Positions 1 through 8,095 are shown, counted from the first letter of the stretch. The stretch is 64,000 nucleotides of DNA from Haloarcula argentinensis DSM 12282 (GCA_000336895.1 AOLX01000017.1:180649-244648), one strand, 5' to 3'. Notes: a model not told the origin generated them from the sequence alone. Made by a program: numbers and translations.

Positions 1-9
1 CCCGCTCAG

Positions 10-28
10 AGATGTGTATAAGAGACAG
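10..28 (+). other. Tn5/Nextera mosaic-end adapter remnant
   Basis: The 19 bases AGATGTGTATAAGAGACAG are the transposase mosaic end used in Nextera libraries. Read through in frame they give the peptide MYKRQ fused to the downstream protein, a well-known artefact. The bases before it (1-9) are probably also artefactual. This marks the true contig edge and is not biological sequence. Confidence 0.97.
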
Positions 29-226
29 GTGTTCCGCTTAGAGGGGAAGGGAATGCCTCGACTCCGCCGACGCGGCACGGGTGATCTCTACGTTCAGGTA
101 CAGGTCGTCACGCCCGACAGCCTCAACGCCGAACAGAAGGAAGCCCTCGAACAGTTCGCGGAGGCCGGTGGCGAGGAAGTCGACGTCGAGGAAGGCTTCT
201 TCGAGAAACTGAAGAACTCGCTGTAG
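29..226 (+). CDS. dnaJ: Molecular chaperone DnaJ, C-terminal fragment
   Basis: Only the last 65 residues are present. They match the end of DnaJ (Hsp40), which delivers unfolded clients to DnaK and stimulates its ATPase. The GKGMPRL segment followed by GDLYVQV is the typical end of the second C-terminal beta domain, and the QKEALEQF helix follows. The J domain and zinc centre are missing because the contig starts here with a sequencing adapter. The apparent ATG at 14 lies in the adapter and is not a real start. The gene abuts mazG head-on with no spacer. Confidence 0.9.
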   Translation: MFRLEGKGMPRLRRRGTGDLYVQVQVVTPDSLNAEQKEALEQFAEAGGEEVDVEEGFFEKLKNSL

Positions 227-532
227 TCAGTCGCCGCTCGCCGGCGTCCCGTCTGAGCCAGACTGTCCTTCGTATTTTGTAAGCGCCGTTGCGAGCGCAG
301 CATCGGCGTCGACGTCGAGTCGTTCACACAGTGCAAGCAGCGCAAACAGGGCGTCGCCGAGTTCATCTTCCCGTATCGATAGCGCCGTCGAGTCGGCACC
401 ATAGCCGGTCGTCTCGTTGACTTCGGCCGCGATATCGCCGAGTTCAGCTACCACGTCGAGCAGCCGGTGGGCGGGCGGTGTGTCGATGTCGTTGTGCCTG
501 AGCACGTCGGCGACTTGTTTCTGTCTTTTCAT
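227..532 (-). CDS. MazG-like nucleotide pyrophosphohydrolase family protein
   Basis: A 101-residue all-alpha protein of the MazG/NTP-PPase-like superfamily, whose members hydrolyse NTPs to NMP and pyrophosphate and can clean up aberrant nucleotides. The helix with ELGDIAAEVNE and the later EDELGDALFALLALCERL segment hold the paired acidic residues expected to bind magnesium (ExxE followed by ExxD). The length fits single-domain haloarchaeal members. Substrate cannot be told from sequence. The stop codon lies directly against that of dnaJ, so the two genes converge without a spacer. Confidence 0.75.
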   Translation of the reverse strand: MKRQKQVADVLRHNDIDTPPAHRLLDVVAELGDIAAEVNETTGYGADSTALSIREDELGDALFALLALCERLDVDADAALATALTKYEGQSGSDGTPASGD

Positions 533-610
533 TTCTAGAGCGTGGAGGAGGCCACCTACATCGGCTTTGTGGCCGCGCTGTTTTTCATCGGTGGGGCCGA
601 ATGACGACGT

Positions 611-1360
611 ATGCAGGTACTCGGTGATCTTGTCGCGCAGGCCCGCGACCGCGACGGCGTCCTCTTTCGTTCGCCGGAGCGGTCGACACCGTACAGTTAC
701 TCCGATTTCGCCACGAACGCCTGGAAAGGCGGGAATCTGCTACGACATTACGGCGTCCGACACGGAACGCGGGTCGCCGTCGTCGTCGGTCCCAAAGAGC
801 CGACCGACGAAGATCGGCCGGGCTACCTCCGGGACGCGCCGGACGCACTGCTTGCCTTCCTCGCGGCGGCGCTTGACGGCGCAGTCGTGGATATGGACCC
901 GCCGAATGCGGTCGACGCGACGGCGCTTATCGCGCCGGCAGCGTGGCTCGACCGCTACACGCAGGGACCGGGAACGAAGGGGCTGGCCTACGGCGGCCCG
1001 GTCGATGACCCAACCGTCGCCCAGTTCGAGCGGGAACTGTGGAGCGAGAACCCGCTCCAGCCGCCAGGCGAAGTTTCGCCCGAGGACGGCGTACTGGCGG
1101 CCGATAGAACGTACACGCACGGCGAACTAATGGCCGAGAGCGGCCGTGTCGTCGCCGACTACGATATCGACGCGGAGACAACCGTCGCGCTCCGGGCACC
1201 GATGACAACTGCGGGCGCGGTCGTCGCCGGACTGCTTGCACCGATGCGGACCGGTGCGACGGTCGTGTTCGGCGGCGACGAGGCTGCGGATATCGCCGTT
1301 GCCGACGGGGATGCGCCCGAGGAAACCGTTGTTCGGCCGGCCGACGCGACACCAGCGTAG
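611..1360 (+). CDS. AMP-dependent synthetase N-domain-like protein without catalytic motifs
   Basis: This 249-residue protein resembles pieces of the N-terminal domain of acyl-CoA synthetases (ANL superfamily). It opens with a stretch like the 'open your substrate' region (TPYSYSDFATNAWKGGNLL, then GVRHGTRVAVVVG) and has a second copy-like stretch near residue 165 (DRTYTHGELMAES). The P-loop TSGSTGxPKG and the C-terminal lid are absent, and the protein is less than half of family length. It is therefore unlikely to adenylate anything. It could be a binding or regulatory relic. Function unknown. Confidence 0.6.
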   Translation: MQVLGDLVAQARDRDGVLFRSPERSTPYSYSDFATNAWKGGNLLRHYGVRHGTRVAVVVGPKEPTDEDRPGYLRDAPDALLAFLAAALDGAVVDMDPPNAVDATALIAPAAWLDRYTQGPGTKGLAYGGPVDDPTVAQFERELWSENPLQPPGEVSPEDGVLAADRTYTHGELMAESGRVVADYDIDAETTVALRAPMTTAGAVVAGLLAPMRTGATVVFGGDEAADIAVADGDAPEETVVRPADATPA

Positions 1361-1509
1361 CAATCCGGCGGACGTTCGTCATCAATGTGCGTAGCGGGTA
1401 CGCGGTAGTCGCCGTGTTGGTGCGGATGCAAAGCGGAATCGCTGGTCAGTCAGCTGATGGACGCTGTTGCTTTCTTAAAGAATTTATTTGTCCGGCTACA
1501 AGCAAGAGT

Positions 1510-1701
1510 ATGGGTTTTGACTTCAAGACCGCGGTAGCCCCACTCGTTGTAATTGTCGCCATCGCGACGGTGGCATTCATATCTATGGATGTGATGGGTC
1601 GCTCGACAGTGTTCATGATGGTGCTACCCTCGATGATCGTCTTCTCGGTCATCGCGTTCTTCTTTGGGATGAAGCACGGCGAGTTCCGCGCCAGTCCGTA
1701 A
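1510..1701 (+). CDS. Small two-helix membrane protein
   Basis: A 63-residue protein with two hydrophobic segments, about residues 8-25 and 33-52, and a short polar tail. The ATG at 1510 is chosen over longer upstream starts because the protein then begins at a hydrophobic domain typical of small haloarchaeal membrane proteins, and an AT-rich TTTATTT box lies about 27 bases upstream, as in leaderless haloarchaeal genes. No function can be assigned. Confidence 0.6.
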   Translation: MGFDFKTAVAPLVVIVAIATVAFISMDVMGRSTVFMMVLPSMIVFSVIAFFFGMKHGEFRASP

Positions 1702-1902
1702 CAATCTCTCGGTCCACGGTCACGGGACCACTACGCTAAATCACTCCTATTTCAACCCCACTCGGTTACCAGCACGGCTGTATGTCGGCTGGTTCGGCTG
1801 TGTGTGAGGCCATTCTATCAAACGACAAATTGACCGTGTTCGTGAGTCTCCCGTCGGATTCAGGAAAGGTCTGTCACCGGAGCCGGAGTCGTCGAATTGC
1901 GG

Positions 1903-2652
1903 TCACTCAGTCGGACGGACGAAGTCCGCAAGCGTCACCAGCAGACCGAGCACCCACCCCAGCGGGATGGAAATCCCGAGCCAGATGATGACGTAAGCGA
2001 TGCCTTCCCGGTCGAAGTTCTCGATGAAGAACTCCGCGACGCCGACGGAAGCCAGCACTTCATAGAGGAACCACCGGGACAGTGAGTCGCTTGCTGGGAT
2101 GACGACTGAGGCGACAGTCGTCGAGTACAGCGCCGCGACGACCGGCGGCAGGAAGATGGCCGTCATGGCGAACGGATACGCTAGCGCGACCGTCGTCCCG
2201 CGGCCGCCGACGCGCCGGAACGTGACGGCGAGCGCGGCTGACAGCGTCGCGACGCCGCCGGCGACAGCGACAGCGGTGAATCCACCCGACACGAGGTCGA
2301 TGCTCCCGGGCTCAAACCGGACGAGCACCGCTAAGCCGCCCCAGACAAGCACAGAGAGGAGAATGACGCCGACAAGGCCAAGCCGCGTCGCGGTGCCGTC
2401 GATACGACGAGTCTGGTACCGCAGGACGACGCCACACAGGACCAGCGGATACACCAGCGCAATGACTGGGACACCGAGCGCAGACCAGAGTCGATAGAGA
2501 GCCAACCCGGTCGCAGAGTCCGGCGTCCACGTCCCGAGGACGGTGTCATTAGCGTTTCGCTGACGTGGATACACGAGTTCCATCCACGTTTCGTGTAATC
2601 TATTGAGGTCGATACGGACCCCGCCGACGACCCCGTGGCTTCCGGTAGACAT
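1903..2652 (-). CDS. Uncharacterised multi-pass membrane protein
   Basis: A 249-residue membrane protein with about five to six hydrophobic segments (around residues 50-75, 88-110, 122-145, 155-180, 197-212 and 222-243). A polar N-terminal stretch of about 45 residues precedes them. No enzyme or transporter motif is recognisable. It stands alone, divergent from the halocyanin gene with about 130 bases between the two starts. Function unknown; a haloarchaea-specific family is likely. Confidence 0.65.
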   Translation of the reverse strand: MSTGSHGVVGGVRIDLNRLHETWMELVYPRQRNANDTVLGTWTPDSATGLALYRLWSALGVPVIALVYPLVLCGVVLRYQTRRIDGTATRLGLVGVILLSVLVWGGLAVLVRFEPGSIDLVSGGFTAVAVAGGVATLSAALAVTFRRVGGRGTTVALAYPFAMTAIFLPPVVAALYSTTVASVVIPASDSLSRWFLYEVLASVGVAEFFIENFDREGIAYVIIWLGISIPLGWVLGLLVTLADFVRPTE

Positions 2653-2779
2653 ACCGGTGGTTTCGTTCTACCGGCGTTAAATGTTTCACGGCAGCCGTGA
2701 CTGTTGTGATATCGCTGTGAAGAGTACTGCCCGATCCGAAACCGACATATTCAGGACGGGGAGTCACAAACGGTCAGGT

Positions 2780-3445
2780 ATGACAGACGGTAGAGCGGAC
2801 GTGTCCCGCCGGGGCTTCCTGCGGACGGCGGCAGGGGCCACGGCTGCGTCGGCCGCAGCAGGCACCGCGACCGCACAGGAAGGTACCGAAGGCGGCGACG
2901 GTGGTGGCGGCGGTGGGTCGCCGGATTTCGGCGGGTTCCTCGACCAGGTTGGAAACTTCGATGGCTCGGTCGCCGATGCGACCGGACAAGACACCGCGAC
3001 AGTCGAAGTCGGCGTGGACAACAACGGCCAGCCCTACGGCTTCGGCCCGCCCGCGATTCACGTCGACAACGGCGCGACCGTCCAGTGGGAGTGGACAGGC
3101 AACGGCGGTGGCCACAACGTTGTCTCGGACGGCGACGGGCCGCTGGACTCCGGTAGTACGACTTCCAGTGCTGGCGTCAACTACGAGCACACCTTCGAGG
3201 AGGACGGCATCTACCCCTACGTCTGCGTGCCACACGAAGGCCTCGGGATGAAGGGGGCTATCGTTGTCGGGACGGACTACCCGACGAAATCCTCTGGTGG
3301 CGGCGGTGGCGAGAGCGCCGGCCCGCCGGAAGTGCCAAACAGCGCGAAAACGCTCGGCGTCGCAACCTCGTTCGTGATGGTCGCGACGCTCGGACTCGCG
3401 TACTTCTTCATCCGGTACGGCGGCGACTACGAGACGCCCGAGTAA
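2780..3445 (+). CDS. Halocyanin-type blue copper protein, Tat-exported and membrane-anchored
   Basis: A 221-residue electron carrier on the outer face of the cell membrane. The N-terminus has a Tat signal (SRRGFLR) and an Ala-rich core. A Gly-rich linker precedes a plastocyanin-like domain at about 60-165 whose type I copper ligands can be seen as H112, C149, H152 and M157. A second Gly-rich linker leads to one transmembrane helix at about 191-212. Halocyanins pass electrons between respiratory complexes. The ATG at 2780 is chosen because it puts the twin-arginine motif near the N-terminus. Confidence 0.88.
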   Translation: MTDGRADVSRRGFLRTAAGATAASAAAGTATAQEGTEGGDGGGGGGSPDFGGFLDQVGNFDGSVADATGQDTATVEVGVDNNGQPYGFGPPAIHVDNGATVQWEWTGNGGGHNVVSDGDGPLDSGSTTSSAGVNYEHTFEEDGIYPYVCVPHEGLGMKGAIVVGTDYPTKSSGGGGGESAGPPEVPNSAKTLGVATSFVMVATLGLAYFFIRYGGDYETPE

Positions 3446-3460
3446 CACTCCGTCGCCGCG

Positions 3461-3991
3461 TTACACCGAATCCGGGCCAGCGTGAATCTCCAGATCGACA
3501 TCCCGCTCCTGCCCTTCGAGATCCTCGACGACACGTTCGACGATTTTGGTCGCCTCCTTGCGGATGAGCGGTTTGACTTTCTCGATAACCCAGTCCATCG
3601 AAACGAGTCGGGGGAGGTCGACGGCATTGTCCGAGGCTGACCCGGGGTCGAACGCGACGTGAAACCGCACCCGTGACGCCGTCTCCACGTCCGCTGGGAC
3701 GCCGTCCGGGTCAGGTTCGACTGCCCAGTACCCTTCGGCGTCAATGTCCTTGACGATCCGCCAGTCGATGCGCGTCGGCGGCGAAACGTCAGTCACCTCC
3801 GACCGAGCGGTGTAGGAGAGCTTCCACCACGAGAACACGAGGTCGTAGTTCGTCCCCGGCGAGCCGTCGCCGTCCTGTACCACGCGGTCGAGGTATTCGG
3901 AATATCGTGCGTAGCCCGGAAAGTCCAGCAGAAACTCGTAGACCTCTTCGGGTGGGACATACACAACCGTGCTGACCTCGACTTCGTCCAC
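3461..3991 (-). CDS. SRPBCC (START/polyketide-cyclase-like) family protein
   Basis: A helix-grip protein of about 176 residues that likely binds a lipid or other hydrophobic ligand; this family also includes coenzyme Q-binding COQ10-like proteins. The fold begins with VEVSTVVYVPPEEVYEFL and continues with the FPGYARYSEY stretch usual in the family. The GTG at 3991 is preferred because a TTTACC box lies about 30 bases upstream and because the 30 residues added by the ATG at 4081 are unlike the family and unusually rich in Lys and Asn. It is convergent with the halocyanin gene. Ligand unknown. Confidence 0.72.
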   Translation of the reverse strand: MDEVEVSTVVYVPPEEVYEFLLDFPGYARYSEYLDRVVQDGDGSPGTNYDLVFSWWKLSYTARSEVTDVSPPTRIDWRIVKDIDAEGYWAVEPDPDGVPADVETASRVRFHVAFDPGSASDNAVDLPRLVSMDWVIEKVKPLIRKEATKIVERVVEDLEGQERDVDLEIHAGPDSV

Positions 3992-4107
3992 GTCTGTGAC
4001 ACCGGATGTACCGAAGGTAAACTTTCGGGCATAGACTCCGTCCGCGGCCGCGTTTTTTGCCGAAAGATTTCCACAGAGCATAATTGCGAACAGTAAATAT
4101 TATCACT

Positions 4108-4122
4108 CTGTATTGGATACAG
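4108..4122. promoter_or_regulatory. Palindrome between promoter and start of winged-helix gene
   Basis: CTGTAT, TGG, ATACAG: perfect 6-base arms around a 3-base spacer. It lies between an AT-rich TATA-like element (about 4094-4103) and the ATG at 4133, in the gap shared with the divergent SRPBCC gene. That position suits an operator for a repressor, plausibly the product of the gene itself. Regulatory role is inferred. Confidence 0.45.
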
Positions 4123-4132
4123 TGGTAGTACC

Positions 4133-4408
4133 ATGAGTGCATCCGATATCCAGTCCGCTGATACCGACAGCGAGCACGAGAACAGTGGGTGGGAGGCCGT
4201 CCGCGATCTCCCGCCGAGCGCGAAACTCGTCGCGAAAGTTCTGGAGTACAACGAGACTCTGACCCAGAGCCAACTGGCCGAGGAGACGCTGCTGCCGCCG
4301 CGGACCGTCCGGTACGCCCTCTCTCGTCTCGAAGATGTTGGCGTCATCGACTCCCGGTTTTCCTTCGCCGACGCGCGCAAACGGATCTATACGCTCCGGG
4401 TCGAGTAA
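4133..4408 (+). CDS. Winged helix-turn-helix transcriptional regulator (MarR-like)
   Basis: A 91-residue DNA-binding protein. After an acidic tail of about 30 residues, a winged helix follows: LVAKVLEYNETLTQSQLAEETLLPPRTVRYALSRLEDVG holds helix 1 and the helix-turn-helix, and DSRFSFADARKRIYTL the wing. There is no ligand domain, which is common for the small haloarchaeal regulators. A perfect palindrome 10 bases before its start suggests self-regulation. Its targets are unknown; the divergent SRPBCC gene is the nearest candidate. Confidence 0.8.
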   Translation: MSASDIQSADTDSEHENSGWEAVRDLPPSAKLVAKVLEYNETLTQSQLAEETLLPPRTVRYALSRLEDVGVIDSRFSFADARKRIYTLRVE

Positions 4409-4493
4409 CCAGCCAGCACGCTTCACGTCTAGCAACCGGGTCCTGCATTCCACACCAAGGGCCGTTTCATCCTCTTTGTCGCCCGTTCACAGT

Positions 4494-4523
4494 GTGAGGA
4501 CAACGTTGATTAGTCACCCTCAC
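4494..4523. promoter_or_regulatory. Inverted repeat flanking the cetZ2 TATA region
   Basis: GTGAGG at 4494-4499 is mirrored by CCTCAC at 4518-4523. Between them lies an AT-rich element (GTTGATTAG, 4505-4513) placed about 27 bases before the ATG at 4536, the position of a TATA box for a leaderless gene. The arrangement could be an operator that blocks the promoter. Inferred only from position and symmetry. Confidence 0.35.
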
Positions 4524-4535
4524 AAGACATTTGAT

Positions 4536-5609
4536 ATGAAAGTCGTCCTGATTGGTGTCGGGCAGGCTGGCGGGAAAGTAACCCAGTCGCTCGCCCAATT
4601 CGATTACGACATGGGGTTTGACGCTGTCCGGGGTGCTCTCGCCGTCAATACGGCGCGGGCCGACCTCCAGAACCTCGATATCGACACAGCCCTCATTGGA
4701 CAGGACCGGGTGAAAGGTCACGGCGTCGGCGGTGACAACGAGCTCGGGGCACAGATTATGCAAGAGAACGCCACCGAGGTGCTCAACGAACTCGACGGTC
4801 GCATCACGACCGAGGCCGAGGCCATCGTCGTCGTCGCCGGACTCGGCGGCGGCACCGGCTCGGGCGGCGCACCGATGCTCGCCCGCGAACTCAAGCGCAT
4901 CTACGAGAAGCCGGTGTACGTCCTCGGTATTCTCCCCGGCCGGGACGAAGGTGGCCTCTATCAGGCCAACGCCGGTCGCTCGCTCAAGACCGCTGCCCGC
5001 GAGGCCGACTCCCTCCTCCTCGTCGACAACGACGCCTGGCGGGGCAGCGGCGACAGCGTCGCCGCCGGCTTCGAGCGCGTCAACGACGCCATCTCACAGC
5101 GCGTCGGCCTGCTGTTCGCCTCCGGCGAGGCAGTCGAGGGAGTCGGCGAGAGCGTCGTCGACTCCTCGGAGATCATCAACACGCTCAGGGGCGGCGGCAT
5201 CGCCTCTATCGGTTACGCCAGCGCCGAGGCCAGCGAGGACGCCAGCGAGAACGTCAACACCATCACCAGCGTCACCCGGAAAGCCCTCCTCACGAGCATG
5301 AGCCTGCCCAACGCGGTCAAGGCCGACTCGGCCCTCCTCGTCGTCGCGGGTGACCCCGAACGTCTCTCGCGGAAAGGTGTCGAACGAGCGCGCCGCTGGG
5401 TGGAAGATCAGACCGGGAGTATGGAGGTCCGGGGCGGGGACTTCCCGCTCGGGTCGGACAAAGTCGCGTCGCTGATCGTCCTTTCGGGCGTCGAACGGTC
5501 CGAACGGGTCGACGAATTCATGGAGCGCGCCACAGAAGCAGCGAACTCACAGGGCGGGACGACCGACCCTGACGAGTTCACAAGCGACGAGCTGGACGGA
5601 CTGTTCTAA
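4536..5609 (+). CDS. cetZ2: Tubulin-like protein CetZ2
   Basis: A 357-residue GTPase of the archaeal CetZ family, tubulin/FtsZ-superfamily proteins that control cell shape. The tubulin signature GGGTGSG is at 104-110, the phosphate loop GQAGGK at 9-14, and the T7-loop catalytic glutamate of SSEIINTL is E212. That numbering matches CetZ2 of Haloferax volcanii as I recall it. The protein ends in an acidic tail (SDELDGLF). The ATG at 4536 starts directly with the first beta strand; upstream in-frame starts add non-homologous residues. It is monocistronic, with a symmetrical element around its promoter. The alternative is another CetZ subgroup. Confidence 0.88.
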   Translation: MKVVLIGVGQAGGKVTQSLAQFDYDMGFDAVRGALAVNTARADLQNLDIDTALIGQDRVKGHGVGGDNELGAQIMQENATEVLNELDGRITTEAEAIVVVAGLGGGTGSGGAPMLARELKRIYEKPVYVLGILPGRDEGGLYQANAGRSLKTAAREADSLLLVDNDAWRGSGDSVAAGFERVNDAISQRVGLLFASGEAVEGVGESVVDSSEIINTLRGGGIASIGYASAEASEDASENVNTITSVTRKALLTSMSLPNAVKADSALLVVAGDPERLSRKGVERARRWVEDQTGSMEVRGGDFPLGSDKVASLIVLSGVERSERVDEFMERATEAANSQGGTTDPDEFTSDELDGLF

Positions 5610-5656
5610 ACTGTTTTCGGCGCAGATACCGGGACCACTCGACTGGGACGGCAGCC

Positions 5657-7000
5657 TCAGGCGAGACTACTACCGTCGAACTTCGCGCGGTCGAAGTCGT
5701 GGTCGAGCAGGTCGAGAATGGTCGGCGCGATGTCGTAGAGGTCGGCATCTTCGATGCGAACGTCCGGGTCATCGACCATGAGCGTCGCGTTGTCGAAGCT
5801 GTGCATCCCGTTTCGCGGCCCGACACCGAACACGTCCTCCGAGCCTTTGAATCCGGCCTTCAGGTCGAACCCGTGGTTCGGGACGACGGTGAGATCCGGC
5901 GCGATGTCGTCGTGGTCGCCACGGAAGGCGTCTTCCTTGGTCACGACACGGTCGGCGACCTTCTTGCCGTCTGGGCCTTCCAGCGATTCGAGTTTCTCCT
6001 TGAGGTCCGCACGAACGGACTCGTACTCGGATTCGGGAACGCTGCCGTTCGGCTCCCGGCCCTCTAGGTTGATGTAGAACCGTCCGGGGATGAGCGAGTA
6101 GGCTTTCGTGTCCTCGCTGATATCGCCGAGTTCGGAGTGGTCGTCGGTCGCGTAGTCGAGCCACCCCTCCTGCTGGAGCCACTCGTTGAAGTGGACCTCG
6201 TAGTCGAGGGAAGTGAAGCCGTGGTCCGAGGCGACGACCATCGTCACGTCGTCGGGGAGTCGGTCGCGCAGGTCACCGAGATACGCGTCGACCTGCTTGT
6301 AGAACTCGAAGAACGCCTCCTGGTTCTCGCCGTCGCGCTCGTAGTCTTTGAACAGGAAGTGGTTGACCCGGTCAGTGGTCATGAACACGCCGAAAAACAG
6401 GTCCCAGTCGTCCTGTTCGACGTAGTGCTTGAACGCCTCGTAACGCTTTTCGAGCGTCTTGTGGGCGTCCTCGACGAAGTCGCTCTTGTCGTCGTCGTGG
6501 CCGAGTTTGGCGTTGACATCGATCCGGTAGTCGCTGTCCTGAAGATGGTCACGGAGTTCGTCCGGATAGGCGGCCTTGTCGACGCCCGGCGAGAGAAAGC
6601 CCGACACCATCCGCTGGACGTTCCGCTGTGGCGGGAAGGTGACCGGTACGTTGAGCACCGTGGCATTGCGGCCATCGTCAGTGACGCGGTCCCAGAGGCG
6701 CGTCGCCTGCACGTCACGTCCCATCGGGACGTAGGTATCGTATGACCCGACCTCGCGGTCCTGGAAACCATAGACGCCCGTTTGTCCGGGGTTAACACCG
6801 GTCGTCAGCGCCGGCCAGCAGGCGCTAGACTCGGGGGGGACGATGCTGTCGATTGGGCCGGCGCTTCCGTCCGACGCCATCTCCGTGAGGTTCGGGAACA
6901 CGTCAGGGTGCTCGTCGATGAGGCTAAACGGTACGCCGTCAATACCGAAGAAGGCAACACGCGGTGCGTCGTCGCCTTTCAATCGGTCGAATAATCCCAT
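5657..7000 (-). CDS. Alkaline phosphatase superfamily / type I phosphodiesterase-nucleotide pyrophosphatase
   Basis: A 447-residue metal-dependent phosphoesterase. The N-terminal metal site is seen in FFGIDGVPFSLID (residues 17-29). The nucleophile segment PPESSACWPALTTGVNPGQ follows near residue 55, and the second metal site is ASDHGF near residue 260. The C-terminal part holds GMHSFDNATLMV, giving the last His ligand. Relatives hydrolyse nucleotide or sugar-phosphate diesters; the substrate here is not predictable. There is no signal peptide, so it is probably cytoplasmic. It converges with cetZ2, 47 bases apart. Confidence 0.82.
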   Translation of the reverse strand: MGLFDRLKGDDAPRVAFFGIDGVPFSLIDEHPDVFPNLTEMASDGSAGPIDSIVPPESSACWPALTTGVNPGQTGVYGFQDREVGSYDTYVPMGRDVQATRLWDRVTDDGRNATVLNVPVTFPPQRNVQRMVSGFLSPGVDKAAYPDELRDHLQDSDYRIDVNAKLGHDDDKSDFVEDAHKTLEKRYEAFKHYVEQDDWDLFFGVFMTTDRVNHFLFKDYERDGENQEAFFEFYKQVDAYLGDLRDRLPDDVTMVVASDHGFTSLDYEVHFNEWLQQEGWLDYATDDHSELGDISEDTKAYSLIPGRFYINLEGREPNGSVPESEYESVRADLKEKLESLEGPDGKKVADRVVTKEDAFRGDHDDIAPDLTVVPNHGFDLKAGFKGSEDVFGVGPRNGMHSFDNATLMVDDPDVRIEDADLYDIAPTILDLLDHDFDRAKFDGSSLA

Positions 7001-7087
7001 ACGACCCGTTAGTCAGGTCAGGAACAAGAAACTTCTTTTCGGAGCCGCGTCACCGAAAGCGGCAAAATCATCGACACAGCCCAGCGG

Positions 7088-7213
7088 TCAGGACGACTGG
7101 TCCGCGTTCTCCGGAACCACGGTCAGGTGTGCGATTCCGGGTGTCGACCGTCGTTCGGCTCGCGGAACGACAGTCGTGTGGTCAAGCGCCGCGTCGGTGT
7201 CATCAGTAGCCAT
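7088..7213 (-). CDS. Possible 41-residue small protein
   Basis: A short reading frame with ATG at 7213 and TGA at 7088, lying in the 344-base gap between two minus-strand genes. It is acidic at the N-terminus (MATDDTDAAL) and has the codon bias of its neighbours. An AT/T-rich stretch lies upstream. No domain is recognised. It may be a real small haloarchaeal protein or a chance frame. Confidence 0.3.
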   Translation of the reverse strand: MATDDTDAALDHTTVVPRAERRSTPGIAHLTVVPENADQSS

Positions 7214-7344
7214 ACGCGTACAGATAGCGGTTACACGGACAAAAGATTACCCATGCTCATACATAATCGGAGACACCTGCCGGTATTACTTCTGGAAATA
7301 CACCGCCAGCGGAACAAAAACCGCAAAAGGTGGTCCCGGACGCG

Positions 7345-7878
7345 TCAGTTGAACTCTTCGTCGTAGAGTTCCTGCGCGTGGACGATAGCGTCCTTTGCGG
7401 CTTCTTTGTCTTCCCAGCCTAGCGTCTCGACTTCTTTGCCCTCTTCGAGGTTCTTGTAAGTCGAGAAGAACTCGTCAATCTCGTCGAGGGTCTGCTGTGG
7501 GATGTCGTCGAGGTCCTCGATGTGGTCGTAGCGCGGGTCCTCAATCGGGACTGCGATGACCTTGTCGTCCTGCTCGCCGTCGTCGTCCATCTTCATCAGG
7601 GCGACGGGGCGGGCCTCGATGACACAGCCGGGGAACGTCTGGTCTTCGACGAGAACGAGCACGTCGAACGGGTCCTCGTCGTCGTAGTACGACTGCGGAA
7701 TGAAACCGTAGTCAGACGGGTAGTGAACGTTCGAGTGGAGAACACGGTCGAGGACGACACCAGGGATGTCCTTTTCGTATTCGTACTTGTTACGCTCGCC
7801 TTTTAGGCACTCGACGACAGCGTAGATCTCTTCGGGTGGGTTCGGTCCAGTTTCCAGGTCTTCCCAGAGGTTCGTCAT
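7345..7878 (-). CDS. ppa: Inorganic pyrophosphatase (family I)
   Basis: A 177-residue soluble enzyme that hydrolyses pyrophosphate to phosphate and pulls biosynthetic reactions forward. Family I hallmarks are visible: KYEYEKD near residue 31, HYPSDYGFIPQSY near 53, DEDPFDVLVL (the acidic metal motif) near 68, and KVIAVPIEDPRYDHI near 106. The second of two adjacent ATGs (7878) is chosen because a T-rich TATA-like element (TTTTTTGA) on the minus strand lies about 27 bases before it, fitting a leaderless transcript. Single gene. Confidence 0.94.
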   Translation of the reverse strand: MTNLWEDLETGPNPPEEIYAVVECLKGERNKYEYEKDIPGVVLDRVLHSNVHYPSDYGFIPQSYYDDEDPFDVLVLVEDQTFPGCVIEARPVALMKMDDDGEQDDKVIAVPIEDPRYDHIEDLDDIPQQTLDEIDEFFSTYKNLEEGKEVETLGWEDKEAAKDAIVHAQELYDEEFN

Positions 7879-7917
7879 CACCGGCGACTGCGCGACGCCA
7901 TCAAAAAATCCTTTCGT

Positions 7918-7933
7918 AATAGCCGTAGCTATT
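7918..7933. promoter_or_regulatory. Palindrome upstream of ppa promoter
   Basis: AATAGC, CGTA, GCTATT: perfect 6-base arms around 4 bases, just upstream of the T-rich TATA-like element of ppa. It sits at the ppa end of a 297-base AT-rich gap (7879-8175) that separates ppa from the PadR-type gene. It may be a regulator site; no regulator is known. Confidence 0.3.
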
Positions 7934-8095
7934 CGGTATTATGCGCTATATAACCCAATAATATCTAACTATAGATATATTCTTAGATTACACTTACTAC
8001 CTGTAAACGACAATCTGAAAGCAGATTAATCGGAAACTCAATTCAACTGAAGCCACATAATATAACTTTCTCGATATTATTGTACCTGCTAGTTG

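Noticed and set aside
6137-6745. Plus-strand frame of 202 codons in the phosphatase gene
   Set aside because: A shadow frame rich in Val, Leu and Asp made by the codon bias of the real minus-strand gene.
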